64,000 nt of DNA from Apis mellifera (taxonomy: Eukaryota; Arthropoda; Insecta; Hymenoptera; Apidae): the NCBI RefSeq assembly GCF_003254395.2, contig NC_037647.1, positions 10,297,050 through 10,361,049 on the forward strand, written 5' to 3'. The position numbers were made by a program, and so were the translations under genes. Shown one piece after another: positions 13,068 through 25,941 of the stretch. The notes beneath the pieces are model-generated. The model made no database searches, was not told the origin of the DNA, and was given only the letters and a program-made list of their open reading frames with translations. Position 1 is the first letter of the stretch. Every line of letters starts with the position of its first letter.

Positions 13068-16000
13068 ATGTCTCATTGTGACGAAGAAGTGGCATCATCT
13101 GGTTTTCACCAATTGAGTATTACAAGTAAGTTTTAAATTATTCTTAAAATACATATAAATTTCATGTCATTATTATTATTATTATATATTATATATTTAT
13201 ATTGTTTATATTTTATATATTATATATGTATATATATATATATATATATATGATATATATATGAATCAATATTTAAATTTATAACTATTATTTTATTTAT
13301 TTTGATAAATATAACATATTATTTAATAAATAAATATTAAATATAATAACTATTAGAAAAATAAATAGATAATATTATTATTACATGTAAATAATATATA
13401 ATATTAAGATAATTTATTATTTTAGTTGAAGGTGCTATATTAAGAAGTTCTACATTTTTAAAGCCTAATCCTTATATAGAATTTTCTGTTGATGATAAAA
13501 GTCCTCGAAAGACAGAAGTTTCAAAATCTACATATCAACCAAAATGGAACGAGGAATTTACAATACTTGTAACTCCACATTCACAATTACATTTTCGATT
13601 ATTAGATCATAGTACTTTCCGAAAAGATACTTTAATAGGAGAAAAAAAAATAAGTCTCTCTCAAGTATTATCTCATTATAATGGAAAATTAGAAAATATG
13701 GAAGTAACGTTTGACTTAATGAGTGAAAATAAACATGATTCTCAATTATGTAAAGTTGGAGAATTAATAACAGTATTTGATGGATTAAGAATCAATATGC
13801 CAAATACATCATCAAGCATTAATGAATCACCATCATGTCAAACACAATCTGCCTGCATACCTTTTGATGGTAAGAAATTAAGATTAGGTGTTTAATTTTT
13901 TATAATTTTGATATATTTTAAATATAAATAATATAAAACTGTTTTTAATTTAAAATTATAACAATATTTTAGGTGTTTCAAATAATGATGCTATTAGCAA
14001 TAGTAGCATTCTTAATGGCGGGATTCGAGCACGTATGAGATTACATGAAGCTAAACATGTTGCATCATCTAATTTTCATGGAACATTATCAAATATTTAT
14101 CAAAACTCTACTTATAATAGTGGAAATGAGCAAACTAATACTAATAAAAACAATGAACAAATTGAGCCAGTTGCATCGAATTCTTTATCAAATGGACATG
14201 CAATATCACCTGCAGATAAATCAATTGTATCTTTATCAGGACGTTTTGTCACATCTTTGCCAGATCGTCAAACGTCTCGAATAGAACATGTATCAACATC
14301 TGGTATTATAGATGGTATAAGAGTTGGTTCATGTACAGAACAATTTCCAAAAGTTTCTGCCTCAGAAAATCGTAATATTTCCCAAATTGAACAATCAACA
14401 GTATTGTCTGGAACAGTTGGAATATCTAGATCAGATCAATTAACTACTAATACAGATATATGTTCACATAATAGAACAGAACAATCTCTCTCTAATGAAC
14501 GTAACATTCGAACAGAACAACCAGTAACTAGTTCTCTTTCAGATAGTTATGGAAATATGAGAACAGATCAGGATACCCCTTTAATGGATGGATTTATAGT
14601 TTCTAGAGTAGATCAATTTAGAAATCCTGTTTTAACTGATAATCAAGGACATTCTCAGACAGAGCAATCTGTAGTATTTACTTTACCAGATGGTTCTCAT
14701 TTAGAACAACCTACAGTGTTTCTTATGACAGATAGTCGTGGAATAACACGTTCAGATCAATCTTCAATATTATCCATGGGTGAAGCACGTAGAACTACTC
14801 ATAATGAACAATATACAAATCCTACAACTACACGCTCAAATCCTCGAGTAGTACAACGGGTAGCTTCATTGTCAGGATCAACTAACATGCTGCCTGGACA
14901 GTCAAGTCAATCTGGATCTTCAATTGTACTTGCTGAAGTTGATCCTACAAATCATTCTGAAGAGCCATTACCTCCTGGTTGGGAAATGAGATATGATATT
15001 TATGGAAGAAGGTTATTTATTTTAAAAAAATAATTTAATTTTTACATTTTTCTTAAGAAATATATAAAAAATATATATTTTTTTAATACTTTATTTTTAA
15101 TTATTTTTAATTATTTTTAATTAGATATTATGTTGATCATAAGACACGAAGTACTTCTTGGGAAAGACCACAACCTTTACCACCAGGTTGGGAAGTTCGT
15201 AGAGATCCCAGAGGCAGAATTTATTATGTAGATCATAATACAAGAACCACAACATGGCAAAGACCAAATACAGAAAGATTACAACATTTTCAGCATTGGC
15301 AAGGTGAAAGACAGCATGTAGTACAACAAGGAAACCAACGATTTCTCTATCCTCAAGTAAATAATAAATATTTACAATATAATAATTTTATTTATTTATA
15401 TTTTATTTCTAGTTTTTAAAATATAAATATTTAACTTCCTAACTTAAAAATTTAATATATATTTACAGGCACATGGAAATCAAACTGTTATAGCAGGACC
15501 TTCAACATCATCTATGGTTGATGATGATGATGCTCTAGGACCATTACCTGCTGGATGGGAAAGACGTAAACAGCCAGAAGGAAGAGTTTATTATGTAAAT
15601 CATAAAAATCGTACAACACAATGGGAAGATCCAAGAACGCAAGGACAAGAAACTGGAATTGATGAACCACCATTACCAGATGGCTGGGAAATACGATTAA
15701 CCGAAGATGGAGTTCGATATTTTGTAGATCATAATACGAGGACAACTACATTTCAAGATCCAAGACCTGGTGCACCTAAAGGGTTTGTATATTTTCTTTT
15801 AAATCGTTCTTAAATTTTTTTTTCTATTTCTTATTTATTTTTTTTCTTTTTTTACTTATTATTATCTTGTTATTTAGTCCAAAAGGTGTTTATCGTGTAC
15901 CAAGAGCATATGAAAGATCATTTCGATGGAAATTATCACAATTTCGCTTTTTATGTCAAACCAATGCATTACCGAATCATATAAAAATTAGTGTTAATCG

Positions 16001-17452
16001 ACAAACGCTATTTGAAGATTCTTATCATCAGATAATGAATGCTGAAGCTTTTGCATTAAGACGCAGATTATATATAATATTTAAAGGAGAAGAAGGTTTA
16101 GATTATGGAGGTGTATCAAGGTAAGAATTAATTATTCTAATTAAAAATTATTTAAAAAAAATAAAAATGAATTAAATATTAATTTTGATTTTAGAGAATG
16201 GTTTTTCTTGTTGAGTCACGAAGTGTTAAATCCAATGTATTGTTTATTTGAATATGCCAATAAAAGTAATTATAGCTTACAAATAAACCCAGCATCTTAT
16301 GTTAATCCTGATCATTTACAGTATTTTAAATTTATTGGAAGATTTATAGCAATGGTATGATAATTGTTATTCTCTCAATAATATATTTTTAATAAAATCA
16401 ATAAAATTAATATACATTTTTATATATAGGCTCTTTATCATGGACGTTTTATCTATAGTGGATTCACTATGCCATTTTATAAACGTATGTTAAATAAAAA
16501 ATTGATTATGAAAGATATAGAATCTATTGATCCAGAATTCTATAAATCTCTTGTATGGATAAAAGAAAACAATATTGATGAATGTGGTCTCGAATTGTAT
16601 TATAGTGTAGATTTTGAAATTCTTGGCCAAGTAATACATCATGAATTAAAAGAGGGTGGTGACAAAATTAGAGTTATTGAAGAAAATAAAGAAGAATATA
16701 TTAGGTATAACAAACATTAAATTAATATTTTGTATGTTAAAGAATAATTTACTTATTAATTTTTATTATATAAGATTAATGACAGAATGGAGAATGACAA
16801 GAGGTATAGAGGACCAAACTAAAGCATTTTTAGAAGGTTTTAATTCTGTTGTACCATTAGAATGGTTAAAATATTTTGATGAGCGTGAATTAGAACTTAT
16901 GCTTTGTGGTATGCAAGAAATAGATGTAGAAGATTGGCAACGCAATACAATTTATAGACATTATACACGAAATAGTAAACAAATTTTGTGGTTCTGGCAG
17001 GTTTGTTATTATATATATAATTGATTATATATGTAAAAAATTATTTTATATATATGTCAGATTTATTATATTTATATATTTTATATTCAGTTTGTGAATA
17101 GAACAGATAGCGAAAAACGAGCTCGACTTTTACAATTTGTAACAGGTACTTGTCGAGTACCTGTTGGAGGATTTGCAGAATTAATGGGTAAATAATAATT
17201 ATTAATAATTAAATGAATTTTAAATGAATTTTAAATGAAATTAAATTCAAATTATTTATATTTAAAATTATTTTTTTAGGGAGCAATGGTCCTCAAAGAT
17301 TTTGTATAGAGAAAGTAGGAAAAGATACATGGTTACCTAGATCACATACATGTTTCAATAGATTGGATTTACCACCATATAAAAGTTATGATCAGCTAGT
17401 AGAAAAATTAAATTATGCAATTGAAGAAACAGAAGGTTTTGGCCAAGAATAA
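13068..17452 (+). CDS. Su(dx): E3 ubiquitin ligase Su(dx)/Itch type: C2, four WW domains, HECT (complete)
   Basis: This is a NEDD4-family ligase; the Drosophila member down-regulates Notch through endosomal sorting, binding PPxY proteins by its WW domains. Exons: 13068-13125, 13426-13869, 13973-15011, 15125-15356, 15469-15782, 15878-16120, 16195-16354, 16430-16704, 16775-17000, 17091-17187, 17280-17452. They total 3261 nt, 1086 residues, in phase at each junction. C2 domain at about 20-115 (ILRSSTFLKPNPYIEFSVDD, then KSTYQPKWNEEFT). WW1 PLPPGWEMRYDIYGRRYYVD is split by an intron; WW2 PLPPGWEVRRDPRGRIYYVD; WW3 PLPAGWERRKQPEGRVYYVN; WW4 PLPDGWEIRLTEDGVRYFVD. HECT from about 735 to the end, with catalytic Cys1054 in RSHTCFNRLDLPPY and C-terminus EGFGQE. 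The C2-WW linker is unusually long and repetitive, which explains the length above the fly protein. Start: first ATG after stops, MSHCDEE. Confidence 0.95.
14344..14875 (+). repeat. Degenerate 15-17 residue repeats in the Su(dx) C2-WW linker
   Basis: Within the 1039-nt exon, residues about 292-469 break into some twelve units of 12-17 residues, each ending in a basic or polar residue then Ser/Thr, Glu/Asp and Gln. Examples: STVLSGTVGISRSDQ, LTTNTDICSHNRTEQ, PVTSSLSDSYGNMRTDQ, FRNPVLTDNQGHSQTEQ, PTVFLMTDSRGITRSDQ. The region is Ser/Thr-rich and probably disordered. The DNA itself is diverged, so the duplication is old or the motif is under selection. Confidence 0.75.
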
Positions 17453-17677
17453 TTAAATACTTAAATATAATATATTACTATGTATGAGAAGTGATGAAAA
17501 CAAGTTTAGTGTAGTACAAGGTTTTAATGATTTGATTTATCTTGTTTACAATAACAAGATAAAATTGTTAAGTAAGAATTTTTTTTAAATTAATGAATTG
17601 AAAATGTTTGTATTAAACTTTTATAAGAAATTCTGATATTAATTTTAATTGAAAATTTATTTCAAAGCATATTTCTT

Positions 17678-17717
<40 letters not shown>

Positions 17718-20565
17718 CAATTATATTTAAATATGTAAAATTCGTAGAAAATATCAATGAAATGCACAGATAATATTTAAAAAAATTGTATATATTTACA
17801 AAATAAAACTTATACAATTAACAAATCATAGAAATAATAAAATAAAAGCAAAGATGCCAAAATAATTATCTTATAATTGATTTTTTTTTTAAGATTAATC
17901 TTACCTAATTTTACTTCATTATGTTTCATTAATAATTATAATGAAATAAATCATGTTTTTAATTGCTGTTTATTATTGATGCTTTCTACGATATTTAATA
18001 ACATTCCCTAATAAAGGGTTTGAAAATTATAATAAGTGCTGTACATATTAAGCTATAAATATATTGTATTTTATGTGACAAATCAATAATAACGATTTCA
18101 TGTTTTGTCCTAAGAAGGTATAAAAAATTGCATTAAAAACATTGTAGATAGATTGAAAAATGAAAAATACTAAATTTAATAATGGTTTTATGTATGAAAC
18201 TAAATAATTTATATAATTTTTATCATATAAATTTATAAAAATATAATATAATATATGATTTGTATATTTTTAGTTGATTTTATTATTTTATTATTTGAAA
18301 TATTATAAATAAAATTTTTTTTATTTGAAATATTATAAATAAAAAAAATAATAGCTTTTGTTATAAAAATCATGTTGCAAGTAATATTTGTAAATTATTA
18401 GCATTTATTATTTAAAATTCGTGATAAATTAAATTCATTTGATAGTAAATTATAATATTCTTTTCTTAATTATTTTTACAACTATTTCTATTATCATATT
18501 GTGAATCATATGATTAAAGTTTTTTAAACTTTCGTTATAGCTGTTATTTATATGATTATATAAAATTTCATATTATTTGTTCTCATTTTTATATATTTTA
18601 TCTCTTTCAATTTAAATTTTGCTTTCTTTTACTTTTCTTTTGCGCATAATAAATAAATATCTATCTTGATTTTTTTGTAATTCAATAATATTAACTTGAA
18701 TATTTTTTGGTTCTAAATAAAAAGTGTTATCAGATTATCAGATTTAATTAAATTTTAGATAATATTTTATATAATTAAACATTATATATTTGATGTAGCA
18801 ATGTCATTTTTCCGATAATCTATTATTTATTAATTCTCAAATCAATTGAGAATTTTTAATATTATAGTTACTATTGTTATTAAATCATTATAACATCTGA
18901 TATTTTTTTCATAATATTTAAAATAAATTTAAACTAATTTTTTTAAATTTGATTTTTTATAATATTTGAAATAATAACTTAGGATTATAAACATGAAATT
19001 TATTAATAATAGTAATTTGTGTGTGCATATAATATGCTCATATATGTATAAATAAATTGTAATTAATGTAAGAAATAAGTAATACATTTAATAAAATGCA
19101 TGCAAAAATATAAAACATATATATGTGTACACACAAATTACATTCATGAAATGTATATTTTGACAGTAATATAATAAAATATATATATATGTGAAAAAAT
19201 TTATAATATAAAAATCAATTTGCTTATGTATTGGCTAATTAGTTAAAATGAATATAAATATTTGTAATATAACATCTGTATAATGCATATTCTAAGTTTT
19301 GTAATTCAGTATATACAAAGTATACATACTATAGTATATGTATATGAAAGTATTTACTATTTTTTTCCTAAGAATATTCGTATGTAAATTTTTAATTGAA
19401 TGAATATGTATTTTATTTTCTATTATTTTTATTATTTCAATATAACAATAAATATCTATTATTTATTATGTATAATTCGATAAGTTGTTTTTTTTATTAT
19501 AATAATCTTTATTATAATAAATATATTTTAAAAGATGTATAAAAGATATCGTTTATAGGATAAAAAGTTTCATAAAGAATTTTTTAATTAAATTTAATTT
19601 CATTTTTTATTTTTTAAATTATATTTATTAATATTTAAATTATATATTTTTTATATTCTGGATATCAAAATCGCTCATAATTTTTTTTATAATTTAAAAT
19701 GAACAATAAATTTCTTCATTTAAATATAAATTTCAATTAAATATAAATATAAATCATGGACAATGATAACGTAAGTAGAAGTTATATATATTTTGTCATG
19801 CCGACTAACATTTCACAAAGGTAATTCATATATATGAATTCATATTGTGCATATGTAGATAAAGAATAAATGATACACAAATATTAAATAAAGAAAGCAT
19901 ATCAATAATTTGTATTTATATAATATATTTATATATTATATAATTAATTATAATGTTATTACATTCAACAAAACAATATTTATTCATAACATTTATTTAT
20001 ATTATACATTATTATATTATATTATATTATAAATTAACAATTTAAATCAACTTAATAACTTAAAAATTAAAAAATTATTTCTTAAACTTAATCATTTAAT
20101 TAAAATTATTAATAATCATTTAAAATTATTTAAATTAATTTAAAATAATTTTAAATTATTATAATCATTAATAAAATTATTAAATTAAGATATTAATCTT
20201 ATGAAATATTACATATATTATTTTTCTTGGAAAATTTGTATATGAAAAACATATATAGAATATAAAATAGTTCTATTTCTACACATGAAATTAAAACATA
20301 AAAAAAAGAGAAACTATTTTTGATCACTGTATGCATTAATATATTCATAATATCTTGCAAACACTTAAACAGATATACATATTTATACAGAGAATGAATT
20401 TATATATTACTGAAATAATTTTATTACATATTATGTAAATCAAATTAGTTTATATTTTTGTTTAACAACAATACCATACATGTTATTATCATTTACTATA
20501 TTTTTATTATAAATATTTTTACTATAGAAAATTACTATAGAATATTTAAATTTTATTTAATTTTA
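17453..20565. other. AT-rich intergenic region with Su(dx) 3' UTR
   Basis: Three kilobases without a supportable gene on either strand. The first few hundred bases are probably the Su(dx) 3' UTR. A (TA)n run lies at about 17683-17714 and a short tandem duplication of TTATTTGAAATATTATAAAT at about 18292-18342. The rest is nearly featureless A/T sequence. Confidence 0.6.
17683..17714. repeat. (TA)n microsatellite
   Basis: About sixteen TA units in the presumed Su(dx) 3' UTR or just beyond. Confidence 0.85.
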
Positions 20566-22797
20566 TCATAATTTTGGATTAGGTTTAAAAAATTTATCCC
20601 AAGAAAAGAAATTTAAATCACTATCGAGAAAATTACTATTTTCATTTGATGATAATTTTTTTTTTCCAAATGAATCACCTGAAATTTATATAATTATAAT
20701 TTTTTAAACAAAAATTAATGAATTTAATTAATGAAATTAAAAAACGATTTTTTGAAAAATTGTATAAATTTCAATACATTAATAAACATAATATAAACAT
20801 TTTTTAAATTATATTTTTTTTTGTAAATAAGTTATTTTTATAAAAAAAAATATATAATTTAGAAAATATTTTTTAATTCTGTAAATTTTATATTAATAAG
20901 TTATAAATACAGAAATATTATTTGTTTCTCTAATATCTCAAAATTTTGTAAATTTCTAATTTAATCATTAAAAAAAATAATTCCAATAATTCATAATTTT
21001 TTTTTAAATTTTTAATTAATCAGTATCCTAAAATTGTAACAAATTAAGAAAAGTATTCCAATGAACACATCTAATCATTCAGTAATGTAGTAGTTCAGTA
21101 ATCAAAATGATATATTTTATAATTATTAATAAGATTAAATATAAAAATATTAAATATATTTTTTTATTAGAAAATATAGTATTAAAATAAGAATTTATAT
21201 TATCTTTCTGAATCCTTCATAAATTTATTACTTACATTCATTTACATCACAAAATTCTTCTGTTTTTGTTTCTACTCCATTTTTGTCTATTTTTGTAACA
21301 ATAGTGTGAATTTTATCACCAATTTGCTGTGATATCATAGTTTCTTCATTTCCTTCATAATCTTTAATAATTTGTTTTTGCTCTATTGTTCCATCAGGTT
21401 TACGAATATATTCTTTTCTCATGGACTTTCCAAATATGTGAGGACGTGATATTTCAAGTTTTGACTTGTCATGTTCATCCCAAATATTAGAAAAATTATC
21501 TACAGTAATCCTATTGAAGTTAACAAAATCTTTTTCAATATTTATAAATATAATTTAAAAAATATTAATTTTAAAAAATAATTCTATAATTTTTTAAAAT
21601 AATTAAATGAATTATAATTTAATTATTTTATTAAATTTAATTACTAACTTTCCATCTAAATCTGTATCTAATTTTAATCCAGTCTGATTATTATTTGGTT
21701 TCAACATTTTATCTCGTAAATTTTCTCTTTGTGAAGGAGCATTTGAAGGTCCAAATAGAAATACATTTGTATTTGCATCATTACCTAAAAAAATTTAATA
21801 TTTTTATAATTATTTTTAAATTTAAAATAATATTTATAATTATATATGAATTAAAAACAATATATTGATATCCATTATTAAATCCATACCTTCATTATGA
21901 AATCCATAAATAAAATTCATCATTATATTCTCAATCTGAGATTCAAAATATCTTGTTATTTGTAATGGATCACTAAAGATATTAAAGTGATTATTTCTCC
22001 CAAAATATCTGTTATATATAAAGTTACAATAAAATTAATAATTTTTCATAATAAATATAAATAAATAAAATATATAAATTATTACATAAATTCTATTAAA
22101 ATCTATTTTTTCAAAGTCATTGCAAACATGATATTTTTAAATTATTATTTTGTTTTTAAATTAAATAATTCGAAAAACTAATCATTTATTTATAAAAAAT
22201 TTTATTTTTTTAAACACAACAAAATAAAATATTTACTTTATATGTATATAAATATAAGTAGATTTTTTAAATATATATATATATATATATTATTTTATTA
22301 CTATTTAAAATGAAATAATTTTAAAAAAATTTTATATAAATATATATTGTTTATATTTTGTAATATATCTTTAATTTATTCATATAAAAAATTTATTAAT
22401 ATCATATTAAAATAATTAAATAGATTTTTAAAAAATATTAATTGAACAATGAACAAATAATAAATTTACATAAAATGTAAAATAAAATTCACCTCGGATT
22501 ATCGTAAACATCAATTTGCCATATTGAATTTCCAAAATTGTCTCCATTATAATTATCTTCACAATCAGCAAATCTGAAATATTTAATTAAAATAAAAAAA
22601 ATTGGAAAATTCAATTAAAATAAAGAATATAATATATTTGATTAAGTCATAAAAAATAAATAAAAATAAGTAATAATGCAATCATGCAATCCGCAGAATC
22701 AATAATTATATATATTTATTTACATTTTTTACCTTTTATTAAATTTATCCGAATTGTTTCCGCCAAATATATTGCGGATGAAATTCCAAAACTCCAT
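20566..22797 (-). CDS. Hax1: HAX1-like protein (HCLS1-associated X-1), complete
   Basis: HAX1 family proteins act at mitochondria and the ER; in mammals HAX1 is anti-apoptotic and a partner of the chaperone CLPB and of cortactin-related proteins. Exons in transcript order: 22797-22733, 22573-22493, 22008-21890, 21784-21649, 21510-21236, 20678-20566; 789 nt, 262 residues (human 279). The recognisable blocks are the N-terminus MEFWNFIRNIFGG (human MSLFDLFRGFFG), RENLRDKMLKP (human GQTLRDSMLKYP) and the C-terminal KPDGTIEQKQIIKDYEGNEE, matching [20 protein letters not shown]. The acidic stretch typical of vertebrate HAX1 is weak. The exon 5 acceptor (CTTCAATAG at 21511) was chosen because the nearer AG gives an immediate stop. 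It ends FFKPNPKL. It is divergent from Sys1, with 2.5 kb between. Confidence 0.85.
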
Positions 22798-23435
22798 TTC
22801 TCACAATTCTAATCTCTTTACTTAATGAAAAGGAGCTTACATCATATTTTTGAATATTCTCGAACTATAGTAATGGACTGTGTTCAACAAGACAACTCAC
22901 TAGATATAAATAAATTAAAAGACGTGACAATTAGATACAATTTCAGCTATTGGCTGACGAATTATCGATATTAAAATTATTATATATTTAAAATATGTCA
23001 ATATTAACTATAATAGTATTATTTATTTTATCTTAATAAAGATAAATTATATTTGTGAACTTTCTTCTCGAATTATTTATTGAATCAAACGATTATACTT
23101 TTTCTTATTTAAATTTAAAATATATATTAAAATATATACTTAATATTTACTAAATATTTTATGTAATAAATTAAAATAAAATAAAAATTTTATGTATTTT
23201 TGAATAATCGATTTAATTTCTCTCTACATTTTGATCATGTAATTTTATTTACATTTAGTGATTTATCTCGTTGACAGAATATTATATTTTTTAATTTGAA
23301 GATAGTCATATAAAATATAAGTTATAATTAGAATAAATTTAGCAATAATATTATTTCAATTCGATAGACATTTATTATAAATTACTATTTTCGGATTTTC
23401 GTGATTTTATAAAATTAAAAAATATTTGCTCATAA

Positions 23436-23711
23436 TAATATATATAATGATAATAAAAAGATTATAATAGAATAATCGTAAAGTAATAGAATATATATGT
23501 ACTACAAATTTTTTCTATTTATAATAATTACTTGATTTATATATATATAGCAAATTATTTAGTACAAATTATAGATAATATATATAATGATAATAAAAAG
23601 ATTATAATAGAATAATCATAAAATAATACAATATATATGTAGTACAAATTTTTTATCTATTTATAATAATTACTTGATTTATATATATAACAAATTATTT
23701 AGTACAGATTA
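23436..23711. repeat. Tandem duplication, 140-bp unit, two copies
   Basis: TATATAATGATAATAAAAAG occurs at 23441-23460 and again at 23581-23600, and the similarity continues over the unit to CAAATTATTTAGTACAAATT and CAAATTATTTAGTACAGATT. A handful of substitutions and small indels separate the copies, so the duplication is fairly recent. Confidence 0.9.
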
Positions 23712-24415
23712 AATTAAAAAAATTAAAATTTAAATTTTTACATTTCATATTTTATTATTATATTTTGCATTTGTTACTTTATTTTTCTCATAATTATATA
23801 GTATAATAATTTAACAAGTACATAATATTAGAGATAATATTGTTCTATTATGAATTGTTTATATAATGTTGTATAATATTTTTATATAAAAATTTTATAA
23901 ATTAAAACTTATTATATTATGATATATTATGATATAATTATAATTAAAATAATTTAATTATAATGTAATTATAATGTTAATTTGTAAATGATTTAGAAAC
24001 TTTTCTTATTTTCTCTGAATTATTTATACTGCTTATTTCAATTAATATTCATATATTTTTTTTATATATTAGAAATTTTTTTCATTTTGATTAATTTCTA
24101 TGCTTTGATTATTATATATTTATCATTTTTTAAAGGAATATTTTAAATTTATTTTATAATAATATTTTCTTAATTAATGTAAATATTTTAAATTCAAATT
24201 TATCTGAAATAAGATATTTTTTTTTTATCATTTTAAATATTTACTATATATTATTATTATTTATAGTTATTATACTATTTATACATTATTTATACAATTA
24301 TTTATTTATAATTTTTAATAGGTTATGTATATTTTGCTATAATTTCTTTAAAAATATATTAATTATATTTCACCAATTTTTATTATGTATGCTAAAATAG
24401 AACTCCAGATATTTG

Positions 24416-24438
24416 CTAGTAAAAGCGATGTTGCCAAG
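24416..24438 (+). repeat. Dispersed 23-bp element, copy B
   Basis: CTAGTAAAAGCGATGTTGCC followed by AAG. This is the counterpart of 11794-11816, in the same orientation, about 830 bp upstream of Sys1 and 1.6 kb from the Hax1 start. Confidence 0.75.
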
Positions 24439-24706
24439 CTTAATATCACGATTTGTATCGAAAGAAATAGCCTATATCTATCATAAAATAACTTCATAGA
24501 AAGGTAACCATTTTGAAGTGAAGTAATTTTTATAATTTATAATTAAAAAATAGATAATTTGAGATTTATTAATCGCAATTTATAAATAATATAATATCAT
24601 CCTTTTTATAGTAATATGTAAGATACAGTAAAATTAAATCTTTCAAAATCATCAATATATCTAATTAAATTTTTTTGTCTTTCTCTCTCTTTCTCTTTCT
24701 GTTTTA

Positions 24707-24712
24707 TGTATA

Positions 24713-24777
<65 letters not shown>

Positions 24778-24778
24778 C
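24707..24778. repeat. Long (TA)n microsatellite
   Basis: About 70 bp of TA units interrupted by single TG and CA changes. It is preceded by a CT-rich tract (TCTTTCTCTCTCTTTCTC). Confidence 0.9.
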
Positions 24779-25268
24779 ATTTGCATGTAATAAATAACTA
24801 TTTAAAATCAATTTAAATATCTGAATTACAATTTCTCAATAATATTTTATTATATAAATTTTTGTAAGTGATATTTTTTAAATTTATCTAAAATTTATAT
24901 ATTTATATGATATATATATATTATATAAAACATTTTAATTTAACATGTAACAAATCAATATAATTGTGCAATTAAATTAAATTATCTTATTAAACAAATT
25001 AAAGAAGAATTACAAGAAAAAAATGCTCTATTCTACTATTTCAATATTAAATTAAGATTTTTATAATGCATAACAAATTATATATTTTATAAATTATAAA
25101 ATTATTAATAATTGTAATATACATATATTTTTTTATATATTAAAAATTTCTCATTCTTATATTAATCACTTCTGTTTTAGATGAAAAGAAACTTCAATAT
25201 GATAAAATACAAAATATATAACATAGAATTGTTTTATTAAACAAAATTAATATTTTAAAAATTAAACA

Positions 25269-25751
25269 ATGAATAATATTTCTGGACAATTCCGTAAAAC
25301 AATATGGGATCCATTTCTTATTATATCTCAAATAATTGCTATTCAAACAGTGATGTATTTTTGTCTTGGATTATGGATTTGGATTGTTGCATCATATATA
25401 GGATCCACAAAATCATTAGATTATGTTTTCCATTATAAAGAAATCCATGTTAGAGATTTTGCTGGTCAGTTTATTATAATTATTTTTATTTTAAATGCAT
25501 TGATTGGAGCAATTGCATTATGGTGGCTAGTACAGAGAACAAAACAATGTATGGACTTTGCATGTACAGCACATTTAATACATTTATTATGCTGTTGGGT
25601 ATATAATGCAAGTTTTCCATCAACTTTTAGTTGGTGGTGTTTAAATATTATATCTTTAAGTATAATGTGTGTCTGTGGTGAATTTCTCTGTATGAAAACT
25701 GAATTGCAAGCAATACCATTAAGTATGAACAGCCAAAAAACAGCTTTGTGA
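25269..25751 (+). CDS. Sys1: Golgi membrane protein SYS1, complete, single exon
   Basis: SYS1 is a small four-span Golgi membrane protein that recruits the GTPase ARFRP1/Arl3 to the trans-Golgi. The 160-residue frame matches human SYS1 (156) along its length: SGQFRKTIWDPFLIISQI against AGQFRSYVWDPLLILSQI, FILNALIGAIALWW, QRTKQCMDFACTAHLIHLL, and the end GEFLCMKTELQAIPL against GEYLCMRTELKEIPL. Four hydrophobic segments lie at about 15-43, 66-88, 97-114 and 119-141. No intron interrupts it, which is unusual among these neighbours. The start MNNISGQF is the first ATG of the frame. It is tail-to-tail with NDUFS6. Confidence 0.95.
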   Translation: MNNISGQFRKTIWDPFLIISQIIAIQTVMYFCLGLWIWIVASYIGSTKSLDYVFHYKEIHVRDFAGQFIIIIFILNALIGAIALWWLVQRTKQCMDFACTAHLIHLLCCWVYNASFPSTFSWWCLNIISLSIMCVCGEFLCMKTELQAIPLSMNSQKTAL

Positions 25752-25826
25752 AAATTTATTACCAAAGTCAAATTTTGTTTAGAAAATTTATTATTGTTTC
25801 ATAAATTAGAAAATTTAAAATATATA

Positions 25827-25832
25827 AATAAA
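25827..25832 (+). terminator. Polyadenylation signal AATAAA for Sys1
   Basis: A canonical hexamer 75 bp after the stop. The convergent NDUFS6 stop is only 190 bp from the Sys1 stop, so the two transcripts must end close together. Confidence 0.5.
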
Positions 25833-25941
25833 AGAGATCTTGTCCTATGTACATATTTCTAACATTTATTACCATAAACATACATTAATTTAAAATAAAT
25901 TAATAATTTATAATGTAACTATATGTATATATTGCATTTAT

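Larger units (their letters stand above)
22798..25268. promoter_or_regulatory. Divergent intergenic region, Hax1 / Sys1
   Basis: This 2.5 kb region holds the Hax1 promoter (the GC-richer stretch at about 22800-22970) and the Sys1 promoter. It also contains a 140-bp tandem duplication, copy B of the 23-bp element, and a long (TA)n tract at about 24707-24778. TCATGTAATTTTATTTACAT at about 23235-23256 resembles the E-box region at 6923. No coding sequence was seen. Confidence 0.55.
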
